A stretch of DNA of 48,842 bases from an uncultured Alphaproteobacteria bacterium. GTDB taxonomy: Bacteria > Pseudomonadota > Alphaproteobacteria > Rhodobacterales > Rhodobacteraceae. This document shows, piece after piece, positions 37,140 through 45,617 of the stretch. Every line of letters begins with the position of its first letter. The stretch's first letter is position 1. Location: NCBI GenBank assembly GCA_902524655.1, contig CABZEG010000013.1, positions 1-48,842 of the forward strand. Reading direction: 5' to 3'. The notes under the pieces are model-generated. The model made no database searches. It was given only the letters and a program-made list of their open reading frames with translations, and was not told the DNA's origin. The position numbers and the translations under genes are program-made.

Positions 37140-37874
37140 TTGCGGTGGCAAGGGGAAGGAGTTCTTTTAGACGCAAGGCGTTATGGTGAATCTTCCGCCC
37201 TGATAGATGTATTTACAATATCTTTTGGGCGCAGAGTAGGTTTATTAAGAGGAGCATACAGCAAAAAAAATAAATCTGTTATCCAGCCTGGAAACCAACT
37301 ATTTTTAACTTGGAGTGCAAGAATTGAAGAAAGCTTAGGCACTTTTAAGGTAGAATTGATTAAATCTAGATACCATACAATCAGTGCTGAGCGGACTGGA
37401 TTAGAACTTTTTAATTTGATTTGTATACTTTGCTCTACATTTTTACCCGAAAGAATTGATTTTGACGACCTATATCACCAGACGATTATGTGCATTGAGG
37501 GGGAACGCAGCATTAAAGAAAAACTAAGAATATACGTAGAATGGGAGCTACAATTATTAAAAAGTCTTGGCTTTGGGCTTGATTTGGATAAGTGTGTCGT
37601 AAGTGGCTCAAAAAAAGACTTAAAGTTCGTATCTCCTAAGAGTGGTTGCGCCATTTCAAGAAAATCAAGCCTAGGATGGGAAAAAAAACTACTTGAATTA
37701 CCGGACTTTTTGGGAAGCAGGAAGTCAGTAGAATTTTTAACAGTAACCGAGTTAGAAAAAGGATTTAAACTTACTGAATATTTTCTTAAAAAGTACCTCC
37801 AACCTATAAAGAGGTTCAAAATAGATGAGTTTTTCAGATCGAGAAATAGGGTATTACTGCGCTACTCACTTTAA
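37140..37874 (+). CDS. recO: DNA repair protein RecO
   Basis: Loads RecA in the RecFOR recombination-repair route. The 244 residues start MRWQGEGVLLDARRYGESSA, the typical OB-fold opening, with VGLLRGAYSKKNK, then a helical domain and a short C-terminal region. The central CxxC zinc motif of many RecO proteins is reduced, with cysteines only near the CVVSGSKKDL and SGCAISR positions. Start is TTG at 37140, the sole candidate for the conserved opening. End overlaps mcd by 4 bases tail to tail. Confidence 0.93.
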   Translation: MRWQGEGVLLDARRYGESSALIDVFTISFGRRVGLLRGAYSKKNKSVIQPGNQLFLTWSARIEESLGTFKVELIKSRYHTISAERTGLELFNLICILCSTFLPERIDFDDLYHQTIMCIEGERSIKEKLRIYVEWELQLLKSLGFGLDLDKCVVSGSKKDLKFVSPKSGCAISRKSSLGWEKKLLELPDFLGSRKSVEFLTVTELEKGFKLTEYFLKKYLQPIKRFKIDEFFRSRNRVLLRYSL

Positions 37875-39550
37875 CTTAAGATTCTCTTTGCTATAACTTG
37901 GGCTTGGATTTCTGCAGCACCCTCAAAAATGTTGAGTATTCGCGCATCGCATAATACGCGGCTTATCTGGTATTCGAGGGCAAATCCATTTCCACCATGG
38001 ATTTGCAAGGAATTATCGGCTGCTGTCCAAGCTATTCGAGCAGCTAACAATTTAGACATTCCTGCTTCTAAATCACATCTTTTGCCATTATCTTTGGCTC
38101 TCGCAGAAAAATAAGTTAGTTGTTTAGCGACCATAATTTCTACGGCCATATTTACTAATTTATCTCTAACGCGTGGAAAATTCATAATCTTTTGTCCGAA
38201 TTGTGTTCTCTCATTGGCATACTTGAGGCCTAAGTCAAAAGCATTCTTAGCTACGCCTATTGCTCTTGCTGCAGTTTGTATACGAGCGCTCTCGAAAGTT
38301 TGCATTAGCTGAGTAAATCCTTCACCCTCTCTTTCTCCAAGTAAGTTCTTTCTATCAATTCTAAAATCATCAAAGCTGATTTCATACTCTTTCATACCTC
38401 TGTACCCTAGAACTTCAATTTCTCCACCCTTAATACCATTATCTGGAAAATCATCATTATCATTTCCTGGAGATTTTGGTGCTAGAAACATAGATAAGCC
38501 TCTATGGCCACTTTTGTCCTTGTCTGAACGAGCCAATAAAGTCATTAGATTAGCTCTTGATGCATGGGTTATCCATGTTTTGTTTCCTGTAATACTATAT
38601 TCTTCTCCATCCAGAGAAGCACGTGTTTGCAGATTGCCTAAATCTGATCCAGTATTTGGTTCTGTGAAAACTGCGGTTGGCATTATTTCACCAGAAGATA
38701 TTTTTGGTAACCAATACTCCTTCTGCTCTTGAGAGCCACCGCAGAGTATCAATTCAGATGCAATATCTGTTCTTGTTGCAAGGCTTCCAACACCAATATA
38801 TCCTCTCGAGAGTTCCTCGGAAACCACACACATTGAAATTTTGTCGAGCTCAGTACCTCCAAACTCTTCTGGGATGGTCAATCCAAATACGCCTAAGCCC
38901 GCAAGCTCTTTGATTATATCTAAAGGTATAAGTTCATCCTTAAGATGCCACTCATGCGCATATGGTTTTATTTTCTCTTTAGAAAACTTATAAAACTCTT
39001 GCCTAATCATTGATTGATCTTCATTCAAACCGTCATTGCCAACGAAACTGGTACCTTCACTTTGGACAATGAGTTCAATAAATTGCGATCGCAAATAATC
39101 TACGTCTACTTCATCCCTAAAAAATCGGACGTCGTTACAATCCAATGTGTCAAGTGCGACTTTTTTGTAGTCAAGGTCAATAGGTCTTATAATTTCATTT
39201 TGAGACATCATTATACCACCAAAAAGCTGGTTCAAATATTCATTAAAGCTCAAAATTAATATTATGCGTTCTGTTTTTCTAAAGGTTTTACCTTTAAAAA
39301 GTTGGTCGGCCCATATGGACATTTGCTTTAGCGCCTCAACATATGTTGCTACCCACGCTAATCCATGTAACTTGCTTTGATATTTGGTATCATCTTTTAA
39401 GTGGCAAAAATTATTTTTTACAATAACCTTCAGATCATTTAGATACACATCTAATTTCTCTGCAACTATTTGCGATTTATTAATTATCACTCTATCTTCT
39501 GTTGCAAAACCATTGTTCATTTCTTTAGGAACGGGTGTAGTAATATTCAC
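37871..39550 (-). CDS. mcd: (2S)-methylsuccinyl-CoA dehydrogenase
   Basis: Acyl-CoA dehydrogenase that oxidises methylsuccinyl-CoA to mesaconyl-CoA in the ethylmalonyl-CoA pathway, giving electrons to ETF. The 559 residues are longer than ordinary acyl-CoA dehydrogenases because of an N-terminal domain of about 155 residues containing HGLAWVATYVEALKQM and GGIMMSQNEIIRP, which I associate with Mcd. The dehydrogenase core begins near residue 180 (FYKFSKEKIKPYAHEWH), with FAD/substrate segments TEPNTGSDLGNL and WITHAS, and the probable catalytic base E543 in NIFEGAAEIQ. Start is GTG with GGAG 8 bases upstream. A different extended acyl-CoA dehydrogenase is the alternative. Confidence 0.87.
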   Translation of the reverse strand: MNITTPVPKEMNNGFATEDRVIINKSQIVAEKLDVYLNDLKVIVKNNFCHLKDDTKYQSKLHGLAWVATYVEALKQMSIWADQLFKGKTFRKTERIILILSFNEYLNQLFGGIMMSQNEIIRPIDLDYKKVALDTLDCNDVRFFRDEVDVDYLRSQFIELIVQSEGTSFVGNDGLNEDQSMIRQEFYKFSKEKIKPYAHEWHLKDELIPLDIIKELAGLGVFGLTIPEEFGGTELDKISMCVVSEELSRGYIGVGSLATRTDIASELILCGGSQEQKEYWLPKISSGEIMPTAVFTEPNTGSDLGNLQTRASLDGEEYSITGNKTWITHASRANLMTLLARSDKDKSGHRGLSMFLAPKSPGNDNDDFPDNGIKGGEIEVLGYRGMKEYEISFDDFRIDRKNLLGEREGEGFTQLMQTFESARIQTAARAIGVAKNAFDLGLKYANERTQFGQKIMNFPRVRDKLVNMAVEIMVAKQLTYFSARAKDNGKRCDLEAGMSKLLAARIAWTAADNSLQIHGGNGFALEYQISRVLCDARILNIFEGAAEIQAQVIAKRILS

Positions 39551-39613
39551 TGCGAGTTCTCCATCAAAGTTCTTATGTTATATGTCAGTTTTGTAAATAA
39601 ATTCAAATTAAAT

Positions 39614-40312
39614 TTATATAAAAATTCTTCCTTTATCATCATTGTTTGTAATTCCTGTTTTTTCTAGGCATAAGTAATTTCCTTCAACTATTCTTAACGC
39701 TGTAATAAACAGAACCATTGAATCCAATATATCATCAATCTTTATCATATAATTATTGCCCAACTTTAAGTTAATTGACAATGGATCTAAACCTGCTTTT
39801 TTTAAGAGATCTAATCTTTCAAAAATTCCTAATACTGACTTTTTCTTTGCCTGTAGAGATTCATTTTTCAACATTTTGAAACTGCATTCGGGGTGTCCCT
39901 CATAAATTTTATTAGGTAACTTTGAAAGTTTTTGTACCTCACTAATTTTCCTTTTTAAGTGCCAAGATTGCTTTGATAAGCCTTTGCCTGCTATTTTCTT
40001 GCTAAGATCATTGGCCTCCTTATAAGTAGTACATTTGAGAACTCTTTTTAACGGTGGAATAAATATTGAGGATTGAAATTCTTTTCCAAGATATTTTTTT
40101 GCTAAGATATCGCATTCTCTTAAGTAGTTGAATTTATTTAACTCGATTGGCATATCTACCACTACTACACTGTTAGGGTAGTCTGATAGAAGCTTACCAA
40201 GGTCTTCAGAAAATTTTATAATACATAAACGCTTATTTTTCGAGCTACCTATAGATGCGATCCAGCCAGACGACGTACCGTCCACTCCAATAAGGTCTAT
40301 AGCGTTAGTCAT
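39614..40312 (-). CDS. DUF429 family protein (RNase H-like fold)
   Basis: A 232-residue protein with the DUF429 pattern: GVDGTSSGWIASIG at the start, VVVDMPIEL, the basic R-CDILAKKYLG-EFQSSIFIPP region, GKGLSKQSWHL and EGHPECSFKML. The family is predicted to adopt an RNase H-like fold with acidic residues, which are present here (Asp in GVDG, Asp in VVDMPI), but no activity is established. Its start overlaps the pckA stop by 8 bases, so it is probably translated from the pckA transcript. Confidence 0.8.
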   Translation of the reverse strand: MTNAIDLIGVDGTSSGWIASIGSSKNKRLCIIKFSEDLGKLLSDYPNSVVVVDMPIELNKFNYLRECDILAKKYLGKEFQSSIFIPPLKRVLKCTTYKEANDLSKKIAGKGLSKQSWHLKRKISEVQKLSKLPNKIYEGHPECSFKMLKNESLQAKKKSVLGIFERLDLLKKAGLDPLSINLKLGNNYMIKIDDILDSMVLFITALRIVEGNYLCLEKTGITNNDDKGRIFI

Positions 40313-41852
40313 TCTTTAAGCGATTGTAAACGCTATCTACCTTTTCATTAATTGTAGCAAACTGTTTAAAATTACTGACAAACATCTCTTTCAACGTGGT
40401 TGCTGATTGATCATAATCACTGGTATTGGCCCAATTTAACCTAGGGGTTAACAAATTGTTGGGAATGCCATCTATCTCAATTGGAACACAAAAATTAAAA
40501 AACTGGTCTATCCGTGTTTGAAACTCTGTCTTATTACTTAAAATAAATTTTAAAATCTTCCGGGTTAATTCTATCGATATTCTTCGCCCTTCTCCGTAGC
40601 TTCCACCACTCCACCCCGTATTAAGCAACCAACAATTAGGTTCTGTCTTTTGGATCTTGCTCCATAAAAGTTGTCCATATACTTCAGGTTTCAGTGGCAT
40701 GAATGGTGCACCAAAACAAGTTGAGAAAGTGGGAACTGGTTCCTTGATCCCTTCTTCTGTTCCGGCAACCTTTGACGTGAAACCAGAAAGAAAATAGAAA
40801 ACTGCTTCGGCTGCGGTAAGTCTAGCAACAGGCGGTAATACACCGAAAGCATCGCATGTCAGTAAAATAATATTTTTAGGAACTCCACCATATCCGGATT
40901 TTGATGAATTTTTAATGTAAGAAATTGGATAGGCACATCTCATATTTTCTGTAATTGAGGAATCTGAAAACTTTAGTGACCGGTCGCTTGGATCGTAATT
41001 CATGTTTTCAATTACCGTAGAAAATTTTTCAGTTGTTGAGAAGATTTGTGGTTCTTCCTCATAACTTAAATTAATGGTTTTTGCATAACACCCACCTTCA
41101 ATATTGAATACTCCAGTATCGCTCCAACCATGCTCATCATCTCCAATTAAAACTCTTTCTGGATCTGCCGAAAGGGTTGTCTTTCCTGTCCCAGATAAAC
41201 CGAAGAATAGTGCAACGTCATTTTCATTTGAAATAGCATGGTTTGCAGAGCAATGCATAGGCATCGTGGATTTTTGAGGAAGTAAAAAGTTTAAAAGTGT
41301 AAAAACGGACTTTTTATTTTCACCCGCATACCCCGTACCACAAATCAAAACAAGTTTTTTTTCGAAACTTATTGTGATAGTTGTCTTCGATATACAGCCA
41401 TGTCGATCAGGATCAGAAAAAAAAGAAGGACAATTTAAAATTTTGAAGTCGGGCTTAAAATTTTTTAAAGACTCTTTCGATGGAACCTTTAGCAAATGTC
41501 TTATAAAAAGACTATGCCAAGCCAATTCTGTCGTAACTTCAATATTCAAAAACTCGCTTGTGTTCATTGAAGCTTGTAAAGATTGAGAATAACATCGTTT
41601 ATCTTTGTAATGTTCTAATATGTCCTCATGAAGTATGTCAAAATGGTCAGTAGACATCGGTAGGTTATTTTCCCACCAGATCTTCTCTTCTGTGGCCTTT
41701 TCCCTTACTACATGTTTATCTTTAGGAGATCTTCCGGTCTTCTCTCCAGTAAATACTATTAAAGAACCACCTTTGCCTAACTTCCCTTCGCCATTCTTAA
41801 TGGCCTCCTCAACGAGTTCAATTTCATTTAAGTTTTTTAATATTATACTAAT
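40305..41852 (-). CDS. pckA: ATP-dependent phosphoenolpyruvate carboxykinase, non-canonical start
   Basis: Converts oxaloacetate and ATP to PEP and CO2, the entry to gluconeogenesis. Core motifs: kinase P-loop FFGLSGTGKTTLSADP, IGDDEHGWSD, and GGSYGEGRRI near the C-terminus. The first ATG (41657) would remove conserved sequence: reading upstream in frame gives LVEEAIKNGEG, then VFTGEKTGRSPKDKHVV and WWENNLP, all typical PckA N-terminal sequence. The frame is open back to a TAG at 41874-41876 but has no ATG, GTG or TTG. A GGGAG 9 bases before ATT at 41852 makes that codon the best start, giving 515 residues, near the family length. The exact start is uncertain. Confidence 0.9.
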   Translation of the reverse strand: MSIILKNLNEIELVEEAIKNGEGKLGKGGSLIVFTGEKTGRSPKDKHVVREKATEEKIWWENNLPMSTDHFDILHEDILEHYKDKRCYSQSLQASMNTSEFLNIEVTTELAWHSLFIRHLLKVPSKESLKNFKPDFKILNCPSFFSDPDRHGCISKTTITISFEKKLVLICGTGYAGENKKSVFTLLNFLLPQKSTMPMHCSANHAISNENDVALFFGLSGTGKTTLSADPERVLIGDDEHGWSDTGVFNIEGGCYAKTINLSYEEEPQIFSTTEKFSTVIENMNYDPSDRSLKFSDSSITENMRCAYPISYIKNSSKSGYGGVPKNIILLTCDAFGVLPPVARLTAAEAVFYFLSGFTSKVAGTEEGIKEPVPTFSTCFGAPFMPLKPEVYGQLLWSKIQKTEPNCWLLNTGWSGGSYGEGRRISIELTRKILKFILSNKTEFQTRIDQFFNFCVPIEIDGIPNNLLTPRLNWANTSDYDQSATTLKEMFVSNFKQFATINEKVDSVYNRLKND

Positions 41853-41876
41853 GTTATGATACTCCCGTTCTGTCTA

Positions 41877-42048
41877 ATAGTATCTTATAGAATCGCTTCC
41901 TGTTTGACTGTTAAATTATCTTACAGTAATCTTGATTAATCATATATAGAGTAAAAAAACAATTAAAAATACATTGTCTATGGGTAACGTTGTTTATTTT
42001 TTTTTGCTTATCAATTAGCATAAAATAATACAAAATAGAGGGTAACTT
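41877..42048. promoter_or_regulatory. Divergent pckA / rapZ promoter region
   Basis: This is the longest intergenic gap, about 170 bases, A+T-rich, between divergent pckA and rapZ. For rapZ, TTGCTT followed by 16 bases and TAATAC, with GAGGG before the TTG start, is a plausible promoter and ribosome site. A 10-bp palindrome TGATTAATCA lies at 41933-41942. The region contains no coding remnant of hprK or of a PTS gene that I can recognise. Confidence 0.35.
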
Positions 42049-42906
42049 TTGGTCGACAATAATGAATTAATTTTAGTCATAGGACAGTCGGGTGCAGGAA
42101 GGACCACCGTAATTCATATACTGGATGATCAAGGATTTGATACGCTCGATAACGTGCCTGTTCATCTAATACCTAGAGTAGCTCCCAGAGAATTAATAGA
42201 TAAGCCACTAGCCTTGGGACTAGATATCAGGTCCAAAAGCTTTTCACTCCAGAACTTAACGAAAGAAATAGATAATTGGAAGGCATCATCAAAGTCTCGC
42301 GTAGTAATTTTATTTTTAGAGTGCAACTTGGATATTCTGATAAAAAGATTTTCCTTAACTAGGAGACCACATCCCGTTCTTGGTGAGAATAATCTCGAAC
42401 TTTCAATAATGAGAGAACTTAAACTAATTGCTCCTCTAAGGGAAAAAGCGGACTTTGTTTTAGATACCAGTAATACTAGCCCTAATGAAATAAGATTGAG
42501 GTTGGGGTCTATTTTTCCCTTGGCAAAAAACAGAAGTATACAAATTGTTCTGCAGTCTTTTTCTTTTAGAACAGGCTCTCCTTCAGGCATCGATATGGTT
42601 TTTGACTGTAGATTTTTGAAGAATCCAAATTGGGAAGATGGTTTAAAAGACTTAAATGGAACTGATGCTGAGGTCAAAGATTATCTGAATAAAGACGAAA
42701 GTTGGGCTCCTTTTTATAAAAGTTTAATAGAGATGTTGTCCACAATAATACCGGCCTTCGAAAGGGAAGGCAAATCCTACTTATCGATAGGTCTTGGTTG
42801 TACCGGGGGACAACATAGATCTGTGTTTGTTGCTGACCAAATTTGTAATCACTTATTAAAGGAAAATTTTAACGTAAAAGTTTTACATACAATCTTACAA
42901 AAGTGA
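42049..42906 (+). CDS. rapZ: RNase adapter protein RapZ
   Basis: Nucleotide-binding protein that in enterobacteria guides RNase E to GlmZ and regulates amino-sugar synthesis; its role in alphaproteobacteria is less clear. The 285 residues have a P-loop LVIGQSGAGRTT (about 9-20), the DTLDNVPVHLIPR strand, the LTRRPHPV region (about 103-110) and the C-terminal GCTGGQHRSV (about 250-259). Arg in place of the P-loop Lys is, to my knowledge, normal in alphaproteobacterial members. Start is TTG at 42049 with GAGGG upstream. The usual neighbours hprK and the PTS genes are missing. Confidence 0.92.
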   Translation: MVDNNELILVIGQSGAGRTTVIHILDDQGFDTLDNVPVHLIPRVAPRELIDKPLALGLDIRSKSFSLQNLTKEIDNWKASSKSRVVILFLECNLDILIKRFSLTRRPHPVLGENNLELSIMRELKLIAPLREKADFVLDTSNTSPNEIRLRLGSIFPLAKNRSIQIVLQSFSFRTGSPSGIDMVFDCRFLKNPNWEDGLKDLNGTDAEVKDYLNKDESWAPFYKSLIEMLSTIIPAFEREGKSYLSIGLGCTGGQHRSVFVADQICNHLLKENFNVKVLHTILQK

Positions 42907-42949
42907 TTTTTCTTAAATTAATTAATAACCAGGAATTGTATCTATCTAG

Positions 42950-43876
42950 TCAGATTTTCTTCTCTATTTCTGGTACCACTTTGAATAGATCATCAACCAG
43001 TCCAAAATCAGCAACCTGAAATATGGGAGCCTCCTCGTCCTTATTGATTGCAACAATTACTTTACTGTCTTTCATTCCAGCCAAGTGCTGTATCGCGCCA
43101 GATATCCCGACCGCGACATATAAATCTGGTGCAACTACCTTACCAGTTTGTCCAACTTGCCAATCATTTGGTGCAAACCCTGAGTCCACTGCTGCTCTGC
43201 TAGCACCCACCGCTGCTCCTAGTTTGTCAGCAAGACCCTCAATTATCTCAAAGTTTTCCTTGCTTCCGACACCTCTTCCTCCAGACACAACTACTTTTGC
43301 TGAGGTAAGCTCAGGCCTATCACTTGCTTGTATTTTATTTTCTATAAAAGTAGTAAGATTGTTACTACATTTATAGTCTAAATTTTTTATGTTCGCTGTG
43401 CCATTTAAAGGCACAGCATCAAAGTTACTAGTTCTTACAGATATTAATTTTATTTTATCAATGGATTGCACTGTTTGTATCGCATTACCAGCATAAACTG
43501 GACGTTCAAAAGTATCCTCCGATATAACTTTAGATATATCTGATACAACCATCACATCTAATATACCACCAATTCTTGGAAGAACATTTTTTCCAAAGGA
43601 ACTTGATGGTGCAAATATATGAGAATATAATCTTATGGTGTCAAGCAGCGTATCGCTGTAGCTTTCAGCAAGGCTGTGAGTGAAAAGATCATCTTCTAGC
43701 ACAAGTACGTTTTCTATATTCTCCATTTTCGCTAATTTTTTTGATGCATCGGCGCATTTGTTAGAAGCACATAAAACGTCAACTTTACCCAAAGTTGATG
43801 CTGCTGAAACAGTTTTACTAGTTTGATCTTCAGCAAGCTCACCATCATTTATTTCCGCTAAAACTAATATATTCAT
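42950..43876 (-). CDS. etfA: Electron transfer flavoprotein alpha subunit
   Basis: FAD-binding half of soluble ETF, which carries electrons from acyl-CoA dehydrogenases to ETF-QO. From ATG 43876 the protein is 308 residues, the usual size, starting MNILVLAEINDGEL. The C-terminal FAD domain is clear: VVSGGRGVGSKENFE, GASRAAVDSGFAPNDWQVGQTG, VAPDLYVAVGISGAIQHLAGM and INKDEEAPIFQVADFGLVDD. A GGAGG 8 bases upstream supports this start; the longer frame to 43912 would run into etfB. Follows etfB by 4 bases. Confidence 0.96.
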   Translation of the reverse strand: MNILVLAEINDGELAEDQTSKTVSAASTLGKVDVLCASNKCADASKKLAKMENIENVLVLEDDLFTHSLAESYSDTLLDTIRLYSHIFAPSSSFGKNVLPRIGGILDVMVVSDISKVISEDTFERPVYAGNAIQTVQSIDKIKLISVRTSNFDAVPLNGTANIKNLDYKCSNNLTTFIENKIQASDRPELTSAKVVVSGGRGVGSKENFEIIEGLADKLGAAVGASRAAVDSGFAPNDWQVGQTGKVVAPDLYVAVGISGAIQHLAGMKDSKVIVAINKDEEAPIFQVADFGLVDDLFKVVPEIEKKI

Positions 43877-43880
43877 AAAT

Positions 43881-44639
43881 CTATCCTCCGACATTCTCTT
43901 GAATCTTTTCAACCAGTTGATCTATGTTTTCTAAGATCAAACCGGCTTCTCTACTATTAGGTTCTTTTGTTTTAATAACTTTAAGCCTTTGTGTCATTTC
44001 AACCGCTAAATCAGCTGGACTTATTTCCTCTAACGGTTTTCTCTTTGCCTTCATAATATTTGGAAGGCTAGCATATCTCGGCTCATTTAATCTAAGGTCA
44101 ACTGACACAACTACTGGGATTTTTGCATCTATAGTCTGTAGTCCCCCATCGACCTCCCTCGTTACCCTAATCATATCCTTCTTAACCTCAATTTCTGAGG
44201 CAAAAGTTGCTTGAGACCATTGAAGTTTTGCAGCTAACATTTGCGCAGTTGCATTAAAATCATTGTCTATGGCCTGTTTGCCACATAAAATTAGGGAGGG
44301 CTTCTCTTTTGAACAAATTGCTGCAAGTATATTAGCAACAGTAAGTGGTTCAATGTCGTTTTGGACATCATCTGTGGCAACAACTAAAATAGCCCTGTCA
44401 GCACCCATAGCTAATGCAGTTCTCAACGTTTCTTGATTTTGCTGGACTCCAATAGACACAGCTATTATTTCTTCCGCATTGCCTTTCTCTTTTATTCTTA
44501 TAGCTTCCTCTAGAGCTATCTCATCAAATGGGTTCATTGACATCTTAACATTTGCTAAGTCGATACCACTTCCGTCTGCTTTCACTCGGGCCTTAACGTT
44601 GTAGTCTAAGACCCTCTTTACAGGGACTAAAATTTTCAT
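43881..44639 (-). CDS. etfB: Electron transfer flavoprotein beta subunit
   Basis: AMP-binding partner of EtfA. The 252 residues begin [19 protein letters not shown] and show [36 protein letters not shown] and the signature [31 protein letters not shown]. Length is normal. Starts 70 bases downstream of pduO; the pduO-etfB-etfA order is frequent in alphaproteobacteria, though the 3-hydroxybutyryl-CoA dehydrogenase gene that often follows is replaced here by convergent rapZ. Confidence 0.97.
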   Translation of the reverse strand: MKILVPVKRVLDYNVKARVKADGSGIDLANVKMSMNPFDEIALEEAIRIKEKGNAEEIIAVSIGVQQNQETLRTALAMGADRAILVVATDDVQNDIEPLTVANILAAICSKEKPSLILCGKQAIDNDFNATAQMLAAKLQWSQATFASEIEVKKDMIRVTREVDGGLQTIDAKIPVVVSVDLRLNEPRYASLPNIMKAKRKPLEEISPADLAVEMTQRLKVIKTKEPNSREAGLILENIDQLVEKIQENVGG

Positions 44640-44709
44640 CTATATTTTATCTCTTTTATTAAATTTAAATTCAAAATATGCACTAGTTAATTACTTCATA
44701 CAAGACGTT

Positions 44710-45279
44710 TTATTTGTTTTTTCCTGGAGACCAAAGCACCTCAGATGAATTCTCTTGATTCTGAACTCTGGAGGCAACAAATAACCAATCTGATAATCTA
44801 TTCAAATAAACAAGAGTATTATTATTTATCTCTTCTTGCGATTTAAGGCTGACAACACTTCTTTCCGCGCGACGGCAAATAGTTCTGGCTAGATGTAAAA
44901 AAGTAGCAGACTCACATCCACCAGGTAAAATAAAGCTATTTAATGGCTCAAGTATCTCGTTCATTTTATCTATATCTGCCTCAAGCGTCTCTATTTGGCC
45001 CTTAGATAACCTCAATCGGTGATTATTTTTTTTGGAAATTGGTACACATAAATCAGCACCTAGATCAAATAGATCATTTTGGATATTTTTAAGCTTTCCT
45101 TTTAAAACTTGTGTCGCATACAGAGTAACAACACCAATACTTGCGTTAAGTTCATCAACGTTTCCATATGCGCTTACCCTTAAGCTATCTTTAAGTACCC
45201 TTTCACCGTTACCAAGTGCAGTGTTTCCACCATCACCTGTTTTTGTGTATATTTTATTTAATTTTATCAAATTACCCAC
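44710..45279 (-). CDS. ATP:cob(I)alamin adenosyltransferase, PduO type
   Basis: Adds the adenosyl group to reduced B12, making adenosylcobalamin. In 189 residues: the N-terminal ATP-binding KIYTKTGDGGNTALGNGERVLKDS, the helical bundle with VDELNASIGV, and the C-terminal ARTICRRAERSVVSL and LNRLSDWLFVASRV, all PduO hallmarks. The product is needed by methylmalonyl- and ethylmalonyl-CoA mutases. It overlaps the upstream HIG1 gene by 8 bases. Confidence 0.95.
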   Translation of the reverse strand: MGNLIKLNKIYTKTGDGGNTALGNGERVLKDSLRVSAYGNVDELNASIGVVTLYATQVLKGKLKNIQNDLFDLGADLCVPISKKNNHRLRLSKGQIETLEADIDKMNEILEPLNSFILPGGCESATFLHLARTICRRAERSVVSLKSQEEINNNTLVYLNRLSDWLFVASRVQNQENSSEVLWSPGKNK

Positions 45280-45475
45280 CCCTTGAAAAATAAACGAAAA
45301 GAATGATCATTAATATAGCAATAGCTTGAAAAAGTATTCTTAAACGCATAATTTTGTTGGCGTATTTTTTATTGAAGTCCCCACCAAAAGCAAATCCACC
45401 GAGGCCGATCATGAGAACTATAACTACCAGTAGGCAAGCCACAATCACAAATATATACGCATTTTCTAATATCAC
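45272..45475 (-). CDS. Twin transmembrane protein with HIG1-like domain
   Basis: A 67-residue protein with two membrane helices (about 8-30 and 45-62) joined by a basic loop, FAFGGDFNKKYANKIMRLRI, which matches the HIG1/hypoxia-induced family seen in alphaproteobacteria and mitochondria. Mitochondrial relatives associate with respiratory supercomplexes and cytochrome oxidase; a similar role here is inference. It heads the minus-strand run HIG1-pduO-etfB-etfA, a conserved order, and is divergent from parC. Confidence 0.85.
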   Translation of the reverse strand: MILENAYIFVIVACLLVVIVLMIGLGGFAFGGDFNKKYANKIMRLRILFQAIAILMIILFVYFSRGG

Positions 45476-45617
45476 TTAATATCCTTTCAAACCATTTAAG
45501 GCGCGACAGAAATATAGTTTTAATTTTATGTATTTCTATTATTGAGTTTACAGATTATTCCAAGTAACTTAGCGCAAAATCTGCACATTACAAAACAGTT
45601 ATATAAATATTTGATAA
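45476..45617. promoter_or_regulatory. Divergent HIG1 / parC gap
   Basis: This 142-base A+T-rich gap must hold promoters for the two divergent genes. I see no convincing consensus pair, no inverted repeat and no RNA gene in it. Confidence 0.25.

Noticed and set aside
40305-41657. pckA beginning at the first ATG (450 aa)
   Set aside because: It would drop about 65 residues with conserved PckA sequence, including TGEKTGRSPKDK, that are in the same open frame upstream.
42073-42108. Arg replacing Lys in the RapZ P-loop as a sign of an inactive protein
   Set aside because: To my knowledge, alphaproteobacterial RapZ proteins commonly have GAGR(S/T)T here, so it is a lineage feature.
43877-43912. 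Upstream start of etfA
   Set aside because: It overlaps etfB; ATG 43876 has GGAGG at good spacing and the family N-terminus MNILVLAE.
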